Positions 46,304 through 58,240 of a stretch of 64,000 nt of DNA are shown in pieces. The DNA lies in assembly GCF_918741285.1 (NCBI RefSeq), contig NZ_CAKKNC010000003.1, forward strand, positions 62,001 to 126,000. Reading direction: 5' to 3'. The position numbers and the translations under genes were made by a program. Numbering within the stretch: position 1 is the first letter of the stretch; every line of letters begins with the position of its first letter. The notes under the pieces were generated by a model, which worked only from the letters and a program-made list of their open reading frames with translations, made no database searches and was not told the origin of the DNA. This stretch comes from Sphingobium sp. CECT 9361 (GTDB taxonomy: Bacteria > Pseudomonadota > Alphaproteobacteria > Sphingomonadales > Sphingomonadaceae).

Positions 46304-47230
46304 TTATTCGGGGGTCGCGGTCGCCGGACGCAGGCTGTTGCCGGCCCGCCCGCTGCGCAGGGCGGTGATCCAGCTCAGGGGATTGAGACTGGCCGTGCCG
46401 TCCAGCGAGAAAGTGATGAACTCCGCGCGCCCGCCAATGGCTTCCCAAGGCACCGGACCGCCCAGACCCTTTTCCTCCAGAGTCGCACGGCTGTCCGCGC
46501 TGTTGTCGCGATTGTCGCCCATCAGGAACACATGATCGGCGGGAATACGCACCGGCCCATACCAGTCGAGCGAACGCGATCCCACGTCGATGATCTTGTA
46601 CGTCTTGCCGTTGGGCAGCGTCTCCTGCTTCACCGGCAACTCGCACCAGCTTTTGCCGTCACGATCCTCCACCAGTGCGCCGGGGAATTGGTCGGGCGGG
46701 CAGGGGGCATTAGCATCGACGGGGATGCGCAGCGGCGGGATCCATTTCTGTGGCACAGGTATGCCGTTCAGGATGACGATGCCGTCGCGCACCTCAAGGA
46801 TGTCTCCGGGCAAGCCGATGACGCGCTTGATATAGTCCTCTTTGCGCGCCTGCGGCGTGACGATCACGATGTCGCCGCGTTCGGGTAACCGACCGAAAAT
46901 GCGACCCTTGATGAAAGGCAACGGATGAAAGCTGGGCGACACATAGGACCAGCCAAAGGGATATTTGCTCACCACCAGCCGGTCGCCGGTCAGCAGCACC
47001 GGCATCATCGACTCAGAAGGGATATAGAAAGGCTTGGCAACGAAACTGTGGAACGCCAGCACCGCGGCGATCAGCACGAAGATGCTCTTGAACTCCTGCC
47101 ACCAGTCCACCCGATGGCGCACTGGTGTGCCGTCTTCGGGGCCGGAACCCTGTCCTTCGTGGCTGGGTGCCGGATCGAAGTCCAGTGTCTGACCGGAGTC
47201 GTTCCCCGCATCCATATGCGCTGCCGTCAT
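46304..47230 (-). CDS. lepB: signal peptidase I
   Basis: 308 residues. After a hydrophilic N terminus comes one membrane anchor (SIFVLIAAVLAFHSFVAKPF), then the catalytic Ser in YIPSESMMPVLLTGDRLVVSKY and the catalytic Lys in KEDYIKRVIGLPGDILEV. Box E is HVFLMGDNRDNSADSR. It removes signal peptides from exported proteins at the periplasmic face. Last gene of the pyrE-pdxJ-acpS operon. In many alphaproteobacteria rnc and era come next; here they do not. Confidence 0.97.
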   Translation of the reverse strand: MTAAHMDAGNDSGQTLDFDPAPSHEGQGSGPEDGTPVRHRVDWWQEFKSIFVLIAAVLAFHSFVAKPFYIPSESMMPVLLTGDRLVVSKYPFGWSYVSPSFHPLPFIKGRIFGRLPERGDIVIVTPQARKEDYIKRVIGLPGDILEVRDGIVILNGIPVPQKWIPPLRIPVDANAPCPPDQFPGALVEDRDGKSWCELPVKQETLPNGKTYKIIDVGSRSLDWYGPVRIPADHVFLMGDNRDNSADSRATLEEKGLGGPVPWEAIGGRAEFITFSLDGTASLNPLSWITALRSGRAGNSLRPATATPE

Positions 47231-47275
47231 CTGCGTCCCTTGAGCTATGTGTCGCGCGGGTCTTGTCTGTCGCCC

Positions 47276-47677
47276 TTATTGGGGCAAGGCTTCGATAATT
47301 ACAAACGCCTGCGCCCATGGATGATCGTCCGTGAGCGTCAGATGAATGACGGGCCGGTGGCCGTCGGGAATGAGCGAAAGGAGCCGCGTCTGCGCGCCGC
47401 CCGTCAGGTGGAGGGTAGGCGCGCCGGACGGCCCATTGACCACCCCGATATCGCGCATGAACACGCCAGCCTTGAACCCGGTTCCAACGGCTTTGGAGAA
47501 GGCTTCCTTCGCGGCAAACCGCTTCGCCAGAGTGCCAGCCTTGGTGAACGGACGCCGCGCGGCCTTGGCCCGTTCTATGTCGGTGAACACGCGCTGCTCG
47601 AACCGTTCGCCGAACCGGTCGATAGACTGCTGTATCCGCTCGATATTGCAGAGATCGGAGCCGAGACCGATGATCAT
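47276..47677 (-). CDS. acpS: holo-[acyl-carrier-protein] synthase
   Basis: 133 residues. The AcpS signatures are [20 protein letters not shown] at the N terminus (Asp ligand for Mg) and [18 protein letters not shown] with the catalytic Glu. The end is [20 protein letters not shown]. It transfers phosphopantetheine from CoA to apo-ACP, activating fatty-acid synthesis. Its ATG overlaps the pdxJ stop by four bases; the pdxJ-acpS-lepB order is typical of proteobacteria. Confidence 0.97.
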   Translation of the reverse strand: MIIGLGSDLCNIERIQQSIDRFGERFEQRVFTDIERAKAARRPFTKAGTLAKRFAAKEAFSKAVGTGFKAGVFMRDIGVVNGPSGAPTLHLTGGAQTRLLSLIPDGHRPVIHLTLTDDHPWAQAFVIIEALPQ

Positions 47678-48402
47678 CGCGCAGCGTCCATATGCCGCCG
47701 CATTTCGCGGATGCTGGCGGCCAGCCCATCGAAGATTGCTTCGCCGATCAGGAAATGGCCGATGTTGAGTTCGGCGATCTGGGGGATGGCGGCAATCGGC
47801 CCCACATTGTCATATGTCAGTCCATGCCCCGCATGGGGTTCGATCCCGTTCTTCATCGCCAGCGCAGCCGCGTCGGCGATCCGGCGCAATTCGTCGGCGC
47901 GCTCCTGCCCCTCGACATGCGCGTACCGCCCGGTGTGGAACTCGACGACCGGCGCTTTCAACCGGATGGCGGCGTCGATCTGCGCAGCGTCCGCCTCGAT
48001 GAACAGGCTGACGCGGATGCCTGCTGCGTTCAGCGCATTTATGACCGGCGCGAGCGTATCGAACTGCCCCGCAGCGTCCAGCCCGCCTTCGGTGGTCCGT
48101 TCCTCGCGCTTTTCCGGCACGATGCAGGCGGCATGGGGTTTGTGGCGCAAGGCTATGTCGAGCATCTCCTGCGTCGCTGCCATCTCCAGATTGAGCGGCA
48201 CGGTCAGCGCCGCCATCAGCGCGCTGATGTCCTCATCGCGGATATGGCGCCGGTCTTCGCGCAGATGTGCGGTAATGCCGTCCGCGCCAGCCTCGACGGC
48301 CATCAATGCAGCCTTCACCGGATCGGGATGTGCCCCGCCGCGGGCATTCCGGATGGTCGCCACATGATCGATATTGACGCCCAGCCGCAGATAATCACTC
48401 AT
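47674..48402 (-). CDS. pdxJ: pyridoxine 5'-phosphate synthase
   Basis: 242 residues from the ATG at 48402. The TIM-barrel start [20 protein letters not shown] is nearly invariant, followed by [20 protein letters not shown] and the C-terminal [20 protein letters not shown]. It condenses 1-deoxyxylulose 5-phosphate with 3-amino-2-oxopropyl phosphate in vitamin B6 synthesis. Overlaps both its neighbours by four bases, so translation is coupled along the operon. Confidence 0.98.
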   Translation of the reverse strand: MSDYLRLGVNIDHVATIRNARGGAHPDPVKAALMAVEAGADGITAHLREDRRHIRDEDISALMAALTVPLNLEMAATQEMLDIALRHKPHAACIVPEKREERTTEGGLDAAGQFDTLAPVINALNAAGIRVSLFIEADAAQIDAAIRLKAPVVEFHTGRYAHVEGQERADELRRIADAAALAMKNGIEPHAGHGLTYDNVGPIAAIPQIAELNIGHFLIGEAIFDGLAASIREMRRHMDAAR

Positions 48403-49469
48403 TTCCGTGTCTCCGTGCAGGCGACCTGTTGCAGCAGGTCGTGCGAAAAGCCTTTGCCTGTCCATATCTCGCCGAAATTGAACGTCTCGCGATTCGTGAA
48501 GGCGATCACGAACAGTCCCAGATCCGGCAGAATCAGATTGCGCACCTGGAAGTCGCCGATCCCGCCGCGCCGCTCGACGATGCGCACCGGCACCTTGCAC
48601 CCTTTGACGGGAACGGAGAAGACCCATTGCCCCAACGCCATATAGCCCAAGGCCGGATCGCCCGCCCACAGCGTATCGCGCGCCTTGGCAGGCAGGAGCT
48701 TGCCGTTCAGAAGCGCTCGGTCGAACGCCAGCATGTCGCGTGCCGTTCCCGCCAATGCACCGGCGCTGCCATAGCGGGGGAGGGCCGTGACATAAGCGGG
48801 CGCCGCCGGGACCATGTCCGCCACGGCCTTGCCCTCCAGCATGGCTGCGCTGCGCAGTTTTACAGGCCGCGCGATCTTTTGCCGGAAAAGCGTATCGAAC
48901 GGCGTGCCCGCCACCTTTTCCAGCAAAGCGCCCAGCACGATGTAATCGCAATTATTATAGCGCCAATCGCCACCCGCCGCAGCGCGTCCGCCAAGGCACC
49001 AGTCCAGCCCCGTGGGCCCACCCCAGTAAAAGGACGGCGTCCCCCGCGCATCCTTCGGCGAGTCATCGGGATTGCGCAGCCCTGCGCGATGCTGGAGCAA
49101 TTGTCGCACGGTCGGCGGCGCTATGGGGCCAGCGAGGGCGGGCAGATAGTCGGCAGCGTTCCGATCCAGGTCGATCCTGCCCTCAGCCACTTGCTGCATG
49201 ACCATCGTGGCCACGACTTGCTTTGTGACGGACGCCCACGGCCATATCTGCGTGGCGGTAAAACGCTCATCCGGTGCGAGGGGGCCAATCGTCCCTGCGC
49301 CCTGTTCGCTCAGTATGCGGTTGCGATCCGCGACCAGCACCCAGCCATCGAATTGGGCGTCGGCAGCAATGCGGCTGATCGCTTTGTCGATCGGTACATC
49401 CGCTGACGCGGCTCTCGGAAGCGCGAGGCCTAAGCCAAGGAGCAGGAGCAAGAGACGCCCGCGCCGCAC
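48399..49469 (-). CDS. serine hydrolase, class C beta-lactamase/DD-peptidase family, exported
   Basis: 356 residues with a signal peptide ([18 protein letters not shown]). The active site SxxK is [16 protein letters not shown] (about residue 79), the Tyr motif is [18 protein letters not shown] (Y-x-N about 170), consistent with the beta-lactamase (PF00144) fold. Such proteins act as esterases, peptidases or penicillin-binding relatives in the periplasm; there is no basis for calling it an antibiotic-resistance enzyme. It lies inside the pyrE-pdxJ operon, nine bases after pyrE and overlapping pdxJ by four. Confidence 0.88.
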   Translation of the reverse strand: MRRGRLLLLLLGLGLALPRAASADVPIDKAISRIAADAQFDGWVLVADRNRILSEQGAGTIGPLAPDERFTATQIWPWASVTKQVVATMVMQQVAEGRIDLDRNAADYLPALAGPIAPPTVRQLLQHRAGLRNPDDSPKDARGTPSFYWGGPTGLDWCLGGRAAAGGDWRYNNCDYIVLGALLEKVAGTPFDTLFRQKIARPVKLRSAAMLEGKAVADMVPAAPAYVTALPRYGSAGALAGTARDMLAFDRALLNGKLLPAKARDTLWAGDPALGYMALGQWVFSVPVKGCKVPVRIVERRGGIGDFQVRNLILPDLGLFVIAFTNRETFNFGEIWTGKGFSHDLLQQVACTETRK

Positions 49470-49477
49470 TTCTATCG

Positions 49478-50056
49478 CTACTTCCGACTGCCGGGCTTGG
49501 TGGTGGGGATTGCTGCCAGTTCGGGCGGCAGCGTGTCGGCATCATATACCGGGAAGTTGATGCTGACCAAGGGATAGAAGGGAACGCCCAGATCGGCTGC
49601 GCCCGCCGAACGGTCGACCAGTGCAGCTTCAGCGATCACGACTCCGCCATCGGCCGTCACGGCTTCCATCGCCTGACGCGAGGAAAGGCCGGTCGTCACG
49701 ACATCCTCGACCATCAGCACCTTCTGCCCCGGTTTTAGTGCGAAACCGCGCCGGAATTCGAAAGTGCCAGTCGGGCGTTCAAGGAACATAGCATCCACCG
49801 CCAGCGCGCGACCGACTTCATGCCCGATGATCACGCCACCCATTGCAGGCGACACCACCACGTCAATCTCGTTGCGAAGCTCGCGGGGCAATGTCTGCAC
49901 CAGCGCTCGCGCCAGCATGCCGGCGCGTTCCGGGTTCATCAGAACCCGCGCGCACTGAAGGTAATTGCCGCTGTGCTTGCCGGAGGACAAAACGAAATGC
50001 CCTTCCAGCAACGCTCCTGCCGCCCTGAATTCGGCCAGCACTTCTTCGTCGGTCAT
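49478..50056 (-). CDS. pyrE: orotate phosphoribosyltransferase
   Basis: 192 residues from the ATG at 50056; the frame is open upstream but the extension is not protein-like. Signatures: [39 protein letters not shown] and the PRPP-binding [20 protein letters not shown]. It makes OMP from orotate and PRPP in pyrimidine synthesis, two steps after the carbamoyl-phosphate made by CarAB in this window. First gene of the pyrE-serine hydrolase-pdxJ-acpS-lepB operon. Confidence 0.97.
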   Translation of the reverse strand: MTDEEVLAEFRAAGALLEGHFVLSSGKHSGNYLQCARVLMNPERAGMLARALVQTLPRELRNEIDVVVSPAMGGVIIGHEVGRALAVDAMFLERPTGTFEFRRGFALKPGQKVLMVEDVVTTGLSSRQAMEAVTADGGVVIAEAALVDRSAGAADLGVPFYPLVSINFPVYDADTLPPELAAIPTTKPGSRK

Positions 50057-50155
50057 CTGCGCTTTGTCCCTTTGGCGCGGGCTATCGCTGCGACCTTTTC
50101 CGGTCTGCTGTGCCCCCTCAGTCTCGCGCTGGCAGATAGGGGGCGAAAGGCCGCG

Positions 50156-50184
50156 TTGCAACAGCGAAGAAAATCAGCTTATAG
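50156..50184 (+). promoter_or_regulatory. candidate sigma-70 promoter for the cytochrome oxidase operon
   Basis: TTGCAA (50156-50161), a 17-base spacer, TTATAG (50179-50184). It lies about 110 bases before the ctaC ATG and downstream (divergently) of pyrE. Match to consensus is moderate. Confidence 0.35.
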
Positions 50185-50296
50185 GTGCTTGAGGCGTGGA
50201 ATAACCATGCCTATAAGCCGCCCCGAGCAAGACCTTCCCGGACCCTATGTCTGGAGGGTGGTCGGCTGTCAGGGGTTACAGGGTGTCGAGACGCTT

Positions 50297-53060
<2,764 letters not shown>

Positions 53061-53135
53061 CGGCTTTGATGATCGAATGAACGGTGTCCCGGCAAATGCT
53101 GGGGCACCGTCAGTCTGGGCAAATGCCTGGACTTT

Positions 53136-53160
53136 GGACCCCGGCCTTGTGTCGGGGTGA
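53136..53160. repeat. single arm of the 'ggaccccgg' repeat
   Basis: The sequence ggaccccggccttgtgtcggggtga resembles one arm of the palindrome at 30944-31009. It lies in the ctaD-ctaB gap and ends just before the ctaB ribosome-binding site. Confidence 0.45.
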
Positions 53161-53174
53161 CGTATGAGGAACAG

Positions 53175-54119
53175 ATGGCCAGTTCGCCGATAGACCTGAC
53201 GGGTAGCAATGCAGTGCCGATGATCGGTTCGAGCGTTGCCGTGCCTGCGCACTGGCGCGATTTTCTGGCACTCACCAAGCCGCGCGTGATGACCTTGGTC
53301 GTATTCACTGCACTATGTGGTTTGCTGGCAGCGCCGGGCAATATTCATCCGGTTATCGCGTTCACGGCGATCCTGTGCATCGCCGTAGGAGCGGGGGCAG
53401 CAGGCGCGCTCAACCAGTGGTATGAAGCCGACATCGACGGCATGATGAAGCGCACCGCCAAGCGCCCGCTTCCGGCCGGACGCATGGACCGCCAATCGGC
53501 CTTGCATTTCGGCGTTGGCTTGTCGGTGTTCTCCGTCGTGCTGATGGGGCTTGCGACCAACTGGCTCGCTGCTGGCATTCTTGCCGGATCGATCCTGTTC
53601 TATGTCGTCGTCTACACCGCTTGGCTAAAGCCGCGCACCGTGCAGAATATTGTGATCGGTGGTGCCGCAGGTGCTTTCCCGCCGGTTATCGGCTGGGCCG
53701 CTGTGACGGGTGATGTTACCGCTTTGCCGATTGCGCTGTTTGCCCTCATCTTCTTCTGGACGCCGCCACATTTCTGGGCGCTCGCGCTGTTCGTAAAGAT
53801 GGATTACCAGAATGCGGGAATCCCCATGCTGCCTGTGGTGGAAGGCGAAGTCTCAACGCGGCGGCAAATCTGGTTTTACACTGCGATCATGGCTGCGGCA
53901 GCGATGGCTCCCGTGCTGTTGCGCCTCACCGGACCGATCTACGGCACGGTCGCATTCCTTTGCACCGCGATTTTTGCCGTCATGGCGTTTCACGTCGGGC
54001 ACCGCCGCGAAAGCGATCCAGCCAAGATGCTGCCTGAAAAGCGGTTGTTCAAATTCTCGATCCTGTATCTGTTCCTCTTATTCGGCGCGCTGGTCGTCGA
54101 TCGTTGGGTATTCGCATGA
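53175..54119 (+). CDS. ctaB: protoheme IX farnesyltransferase (heme O synthase)
   Basis: 314 residues from the ATG at 53175, with a GAGGAAC site. UbiA-type prenyltransferase with the Asp-rich motif [20 protein letters not shown] and the second-half [19 protein letters not shown] and [20 protein letters not shown]. About nine membrane helices. It adds farnesyl to heme b to form heme O, precursor of heme a for CtaD. Its stop overlaps the tiny downstream ORF (ATGA). Confidence 0.97.
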   Translation: MASSPIDLTGSNAVPMIGSSVAVPAHWRDFLALTKPRVMTLVVFTALCGLLAAPGNIHPVIAFTAILCIAVGAGAAGALNQWYEADIDGMMKRTAKRPLPAGRMDRQSALHFGVGLSVFSVVLMGLATNWLAAGILAGSILFYVVVYTAWLKPRTVQNIVIGGAAGAFPPVIGWAAVTGDVTALPIALFALIFFWTPPHFWALALFVKMDYQNAGIPMLPVVEGEVSTRRQIWFYTAIMAAAAMAPVLLRLTGPIYGTVAFLCTAIFAVMAFHVGHRRESDPAKMLPEKRLFKFSILYLFLLFGALVVDRWVFA

Positions 54120-54244
54120 CGCCTGAAGAACAGAAGGAAATACGCGCCCGACAGAAGTCGCGTGCTATCGTGACAGGTCTGATTTTGGGTGGGCTGGTCC
54201 TGCTTTTCTACGCGATTACCATCGTGAAACTGGGCGCGCAGTAA
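54116..54244 (+). CDS. small cytochrome-oxidase-locus membrane protein (42 residues)
   Basis: A 42-residue ORF too short for most gene finders: [20 protein letters not shown], then a membrane helix [19 protein letters not shown] and GAQ. It overlaps the ctaB stop by four bases (ATGA) and shares one base with the ctaG start (TAATG), which strongly supports translation. Small one-helix proteins in this exact ctaB-ctaG position (often named CoxF-like) are common in alphaproteobacteria. The function, probably oxidase assembly, is inferred from position. Confidence 0.85.
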   Translation: MTPEEQKEIRARQKSRAIVTGLILGGLVLLFYAITIVKLGAQ

Positions 54245-54813
54245 TGGCGACGGCCCCGCATCACACTCTTGTCGATCGCAACCGTCGCACGATGATAGTG
54301 ATGGCTATCGTCGCGGCTGGAATGTTGACGCTGGGTTTCGCGTCCGTGCCTCTGTACCGGATGTTCTGCGAACGGACGGGCTTTGGCGGCACCACGCAGC
54401 GCGCCTCGGCTGACGTTGCGGTTACCAAGGCCGTGGGCCACACGATGTCGATTCGCTTCGATTCCAATGTTTCACCCAGTCTGCCCTGGAAATTCTATCC
54501 GGAGCAGAAGACCGACACGGTTACGGTCGGCGCACGCGACATGCAGATATTCATTGCGAAGAATCTGTCGGACAAGCCGATAACCGGCACAGCGACCTTC
54601 AACGTGACGCCGACGCAGGCGGGTGCGTATTTCACGAAAATTCAGTGCTTCTGTTTCACGCAGCAAACGCTGCAGCCGGGGCAGGAAGTCCGAATGCCGG
54701 TCCTCTATTATGTGGACCCGAAGATCCTGAACGATCCCGATAACAAGGACGTGCAGGAAATAACCTTAAGCTACACCTTCTACCCGGTTGAGAACGGGAA
54801 AAAGCCAAGCTAA
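54244..54813 (+). CDS. ctaG: cytochrome c oxidase assembly protein CtaG (Cox11)
   Basis: 189 residues. An N-terminal membrane anchor (MIVMAIVAAGMLTLGFASVP) is followed by LYRMFCERTGFGGTTQRA and a periplasmic immunoglobulin-like domain with the copper-binding KIQCFCFTQQTLQPGQEVRM. Cox11/CtaG delivers copper to the CuB centre of subunit I. Placed between ctaB and ctaE in the oxidase operon. Confidence 0.97.
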   Translation: MATAPHHTLVDRNRRTMIVMAIVAAGMLTLGFASVPLYRMFCERTGFGGTTQRASADVAVTKAVGHTMSIRFDSNVSPSLPWKFYPEQKTDTVTVGARDMQIFIAKNLSDKPITGTATFNVTPTQAGAYFTKIQCFCFTQQTLQPGQEVRMPVLYYVDPKILNDPDNKDVQEITLSYTFYPVENGKKPS

Positions 54814-54870
54814 GGGATTTTTAAGCAGCCCATCGCCGACATGGCCGCAAGCAACAGGGAAGATGATACG

Positions 54871-55701
54871 ATGGCAGGCGCCAAGAACCACGATTACCAT
54901 ATTCTCCCGCCGGACATCGTGCCGTTCCTCGGGTCGATGTCGGCACTCGTCATGGCATTCGGTGCCGTGTCGTGGATGCACCCCGATTCGATGCCGGCAC
55001 ATGGTGGCTGGATTTTCCTGATGGGTTTGGCCGGTGTGCTGTACACGATGTATAGCTGGTGGTCGAAAGTGATCGCGGAGGCGCATGCTGGCGATCATAC
55101 GCCGGTCGTTCAGCTTCATCTGCGTTACGGCATGATCCTGTTCATCGCCTCGGAAGTCATGTTCTTTGTGGGCTGGTTCTGGGCGTTCTTCGACTTTTCG
55201 CTGTTCCCCTCGGCTCTTGCGCCGATCGACGGAATGTTCCCGTCGAAGGGCATCGAAGTCATGAATGCCTTCGAATTGCCGCTGCTCAACACGCTGATTC
55301 TGCTGTGTTCGGGTACGACCGTAACCTGGGCGCACCATTCGCTGATCCATGGTGATCGCGATGGCCTGAAAAAAGGTCTGTGGGCAACGATCATCTTGGG
55401 CATGCTGTTCTCCAGCATTCAGGCGTATGAATATGCGCATGCACCGTTTGCCTTCGGCGGAACGCCCTATAGCTCGGGCTTCTACATGGCGACCGGTTTC
55501 CACGGTTTCCACGTTCTGGTCGGTACGATCTTCCTGATCGTGTGCCAGATCCGCGCATATAAGGGCGATTTCACGCCGCGTCAGCACTTCGGGTTTGAAG
55601 CGGCTGCATGGTACTGGCACTTCGTCGACGTCGTGTGGCTGTTCCTCTTCGTCGCCGTATATGTCTGGGGTGGCTGGGGTGCTCCCATCCACGCAGGATA
55701 A
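54871..55701 (+). CDS. ctaE: cytochrome c oxidase subunit III
   Basis: 276 residues from the ATG at 54871 (MAGAKNHDYHILPPD), with AGGGAAG upstream; an ATG at 54841 lacks a ribosome site. Seven membrane helices; conserved blocks are YGMILFIASEVMFFVGWFWA FF, VTWAHHSLIHGDR, TGFHGFHVLVGTIFL and AAWYWHFVDVVWLFLFVAVY. Subunit III stabilises the oxidase and proton uptake. Follows ctaG by 57 bases. Confidence 0.97.
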   Translation: MAGAKNHDYHILPPDIVPFLGSMSALVMAFGAVSWMHPDSMPAHGGWIFLMGLAGVLYTMYSWWSKVIAEAHAGDHTPVVQLHLRYGMILFIASEVMFFVGWFWAFFDFSLFPSALAPIDGMFPSKGIEVMNAFELPLLNTLILLCSGTTVTWAHHSLIHGDRDGLKKGLWATIILGMLFSSIQAYEYAHAPFAFGGTPYSSGFYMATGFHGFHVLVGTIFLIVCQIRAYKGDFTPRQHFGFEAAAWYWHFVDVVWLFLFVAVYVWGGWGAPIHAG

Positions 55702-55776
55702 GCTGGCCTAACATGATACAGATGCTCTCCCGGTGATCGGGAGAGCCGGAAACCAGAGAAGCGGAGACACCGGGCC

Positions 55777-56157
55777 ATGCCCACATCGGACCCGCATCTG
55801 TTGATCCAATCGGCAAAGGGTCTGTGTCCGCAATGCGGGGCGCAGACCCTTTTCGCTGGGCCCATCCGCTTTGCACCGAATTGCCCAGCGTGCGGTCTGG
55901 ATTACGCGCAATTCAACGTGGGCGACGGTCCGGCGGCCTTTCTGACCATGATTGTCGGTGGCGTCATCCTGGCGCTGGCACTTGTGTTGGAGTTCAAGGT
56001 GCATCCGCCGCTTTGGCTGCACCTCGTTTTGTGGACGCCTCTGATCATCGCAGCGGTTATGGGATCGCTCCGTGTTGCTAAGGGCGCTCTGCTGATCCTC
56101 GAATATCGTAACAAGGCGCGCGACGGTAAAATCGTCCCGGCGGAAACCAAGCCATGA
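55777..56157 (+). CDS. DUF983 family membrane protein
   Basis: 126 residues. A zinc-ribbon-like start (GLCPQCGAQTLFAGPIRFAP, NCPACGLDY) precedes two membrane helices (FLTMIVGGVILALALVLEFK and LHLVLWTPLIIAAVMGSLRV). This is the DUF983 layout, a family regularly found in alphaproteobacterial cytochrome oxidase operons; a role in oxidase or heme metabolism is inferred. The stop overlaps surf1 by four bases. Confidence 0.93.
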   Translation: MPTSDPHLLIQSAKGLCPQCGAQTLFAGPIRFAPNCPACGLDYAQFNVGDGPAAFLTMIVGGVILALALVLEFKVHPPLWLHLVLWTPLIIAAVMGSLRVAKGALLILEYRNKARDGKIVPAETKP

Positions 56158-56786
56158 TCCGTCGCCTGCCTCTGATCCCCACGATTATCGTGCTCCTTGC
56201 GGTTGTGACGATGATCGGCCTGGGTGTGTGGCAATTGCAACGCAGGGATGAGAAGGAGGCGGCGATTGCGATCCTTCGCGCCAATCCTGCAAAACCTTCC
56301 GTCGCTTTTCCCAAGCTGCCGCCGGTCGATCCGGAACTGATGTTCCGCAAATCTTCGGTCCAGTGCCTGCGCGTTGTCGGCTGGCGTCGGGAAGCGGGGC
56401 GTGCCGCGGATGGCACTACCGGCTATCGCCTCATTGCCGAGTGCGCGACGGGTGCCGAAGGGCCGGGGGCTTTGATCAATGTCGGGGTGTCGCCGAAGAT
56501 CGATGCCAAGCCGCAATGGTCGGGAGGGCGAGTCGAAGGCTGGATATCGCAAGAGCCTGACCATCGTTCGCTGCTTTCGCGCGCCTTTGGTCACTCAATG
56601 CCGCTGCGCCCGATGCTTATCGCACGAGCGCCGGCACCGGATCTTAAGCCAGCAGTGCCACCGCATGTAGAGGATATTCCCAACAATCATCTTGCCTATG
56701 CGGTGCAATGGTTCCTGTTCGCGGGTGTCGCGCTGATCATCTATGGCATTGCAGTTCGGAAGCGATTGGCGCCTGCAACGCTCTGA
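56154..56786 (+). CDS. surf1: SURF1-family cytochrome oxidase assembly protein
   Basis: 210 residues. N- and C-terminal membrane helices flank a periplasmic domain: LIPTIIVLLAVVTMIGLGVW QLQRRDEKEA at the start and NNHLAYAVQWFLFAGVALII YGIAVRKR at the end, both hallmark SURF1 blocks. It supports heme a insertion into CtaD. Ends the oxidase part of the operon; thrC starts 53 bases further on. Confidence 0.95.
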   Translation: MIRRLPLIPTIIVLLAVVTMIGLGVWQLQRRDEKEAAIAILRANPAKPSVAFPKLPPVDPELMFRKSSVQCLRVVGWRREAGRAADGTTGYRLIAECATGAEGPGALINVGVSPKIDAKPQWSGGRVEGWISQEPDHRSLLSRAFGHSMPLRPMLIARAPAPDLKPAVPPHVEDIPNNHLAYAVQWFLFAGVALIIYGIAVRKRLAPATL

Positions 56787-56839
56787 CGACGGCTAAAGCC
56801 TTGCCCTGGCGGGCTGTGGCCGCTACCGCGCCAACCACT

Positions 56840-58240
56840 ATGCAATATGTCAGCACCAGGGGGCGCGCGAAAGCGCTGGGTTTCGAAGATGTGACGCTGG
56901 CGGGCCTCGCGTCCGATGGCGGTCTCTATGTGCCGGAGGCATGGCCACAGTTTTCGCACGCCGATATCGCGGCGCTCGCCGGGCTGTCCTACGTCGAAAC
57001 GGCGGTGAAGGTGATGGCGCCGTTCGTCGCGGGTTCGCTGACGGAAGACGAACTGCGTGACCTTTGTACAAAGGCATATGGTCGTTTCAGCCATCAGGCG
57101 ATCACGCCGCTGGTACAACTGGATCATCGCCACTGGCTGCTGGAGCTGTTCCACGGCCCCACGCTGGCTTTCAAGGACGTGGCGCTACAATTGCTTGGGC
57201 AACTGTTCGAGCGTTTCCTGTCCCGTCGCGACGATCATTTGACCATCGTCGGCGCGACATCCGGCGATACCGGATCCGCGGCGATCGATGCCGTGGCAGG
57301 GCGTGACAAGATCGACATCTTCATGCTCCATCCCGAAGGCCGCGTGTCCGACGTGCAACGCCGCCAGATGACGACCGTGCGAGCACCCAACGTCCACAAT
57401 ATCGCCATTTCCGGCAGCTTCGACGATGCGCAGGCGCTGGTGAAGCGGATGTTCAACGACACGGAGTTTTCCACCCGCTTCAATTTGTCGGCGGTGAACA
57501 GCATCAACTGGGCACGGCTGATGGCGCAGATCGTGTATTATTTCTATTCCGCCGTTCGTCTGGGTGCGCCCGAGCGTCCGGTTGCCTTTGCGGTGCCTAC
57601 TGGCAATTTCGGTGACGTGTTCGCAGGCTATGCCGCAGCGAAGATGGGCTTGCCCGTCGCGCGCCTCATCGTCGCCACCAATGTCAACGACATTCTCCAT
57701 CGCGCTCTTGCCGATGGCGACTACAGCCAAGGCACCGTCGTACCCACCGCAACGCCGAGCATGGACATTCAGGTCAGTTCCAATTTCGAGCGGTTGCTGT
57801 TCGATGCAGGCGGCCGCAACGGCGTAGCGCTGGCCGAGCAAATGGCGGGTTTCGAAGCGAGTCGCGCCATGCGCCTCACCAATGCGCAGCGCGAAGGTGC
57901 ATCGGCGTTGTTCCGGTCCGCACGTGTCGACGCCGAAGGCATGGGGCTAGCGATGCGCTGGGCCTATGAAGGGGCGGCGCAGATCATCGATCCGCACACG
58001 GCGGTCGGTCTGGCGGCTGCACGCGCTGACGATCTCGATCCGACGATCCCCGTCGTGACATTGGCGACCGCGCATCCGGCCAAGTTCAGCGATGCGGTCG
58101 AGCGTGCCACCGGAACACGTCCGCCGCTGCCTGCGCGTGTAGGCAGCCTGTTCGATCGTGAGGAAGCCTATAGCAAGCTGCCCGGAACGTTCGAGGCGAT
58201 CACGGCCTATGTCGCGGACCACGCGACCCCACGGGCATGA
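56840..58240 (+). CDS. thrC: threonine synthase
   Basis: 466 residues from the ATG at 56840 (MQYVSTRGRAKALGFEDVTL), the typical long-form ThrC start. The PLP lysine is in FHGPTLAFKDVALQLLGQLF; the phosphate loop is GATSGDTGSAAIDAVAGRDK. It converts O-phosphohomoserine to threonine. It sits behind the oxidase genes in many sphingomonads, probably by read-through. The stop overlaps the methyltransferase start (ATGA). Confidence 0.97.
   Translation: MQYVSTRGRAKALGFEDVTLAGLASDGGLYVPEAWPQFSHADIAALAGLSYVETAVKVMAPFVAGSLTEDELRDLCTKAYGRFSHQAITPLVQLDHRHWLLELFHGPTLAFKDVALQLLGQLFERFLSRRDDHLTIVGATSGDTGSAAIDAVAGRDKIDIFMLHPEGRVSDVQRRQMTTVRAPNVHNIAISGSFDDAQALVKRMFNDTEFSTRFNLSAVNSINWARLMAQIVYYFYSAVRLGAPERPVAFAVPTGNFGDVFAGYAAAKMGLPVARLIVATNVNDILHRALADGDYSQGTVVPTATPSMDIQVSSNFERLLFDAGGRNGVALAEQMAGFEASRAMRLTNAQREGASALFRSARVDAEGMGLAMRWAYEGAAQIIDPHTAVGLAAARADDLDPTIPVVTLATAHPAKFSDAVERATGTRPPLPARVGSLFDREEAYSKLPGTFEAITAYVADHATPRA

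Noticed and set aside
45873..46535. 220-codon plus-strand frame running into lepB
   Set aside because: Low-complexity Pro/Ser/Arg translation overlapping lepB antisense; no ribosome site.
48399..49469. Beta-lactamase resistance gene
   Set aside because: Only the general serine beta-lactamase/DD-peptidase fold is supported; operon context is vitamin B6, ACP and pyrimidine metabolism.
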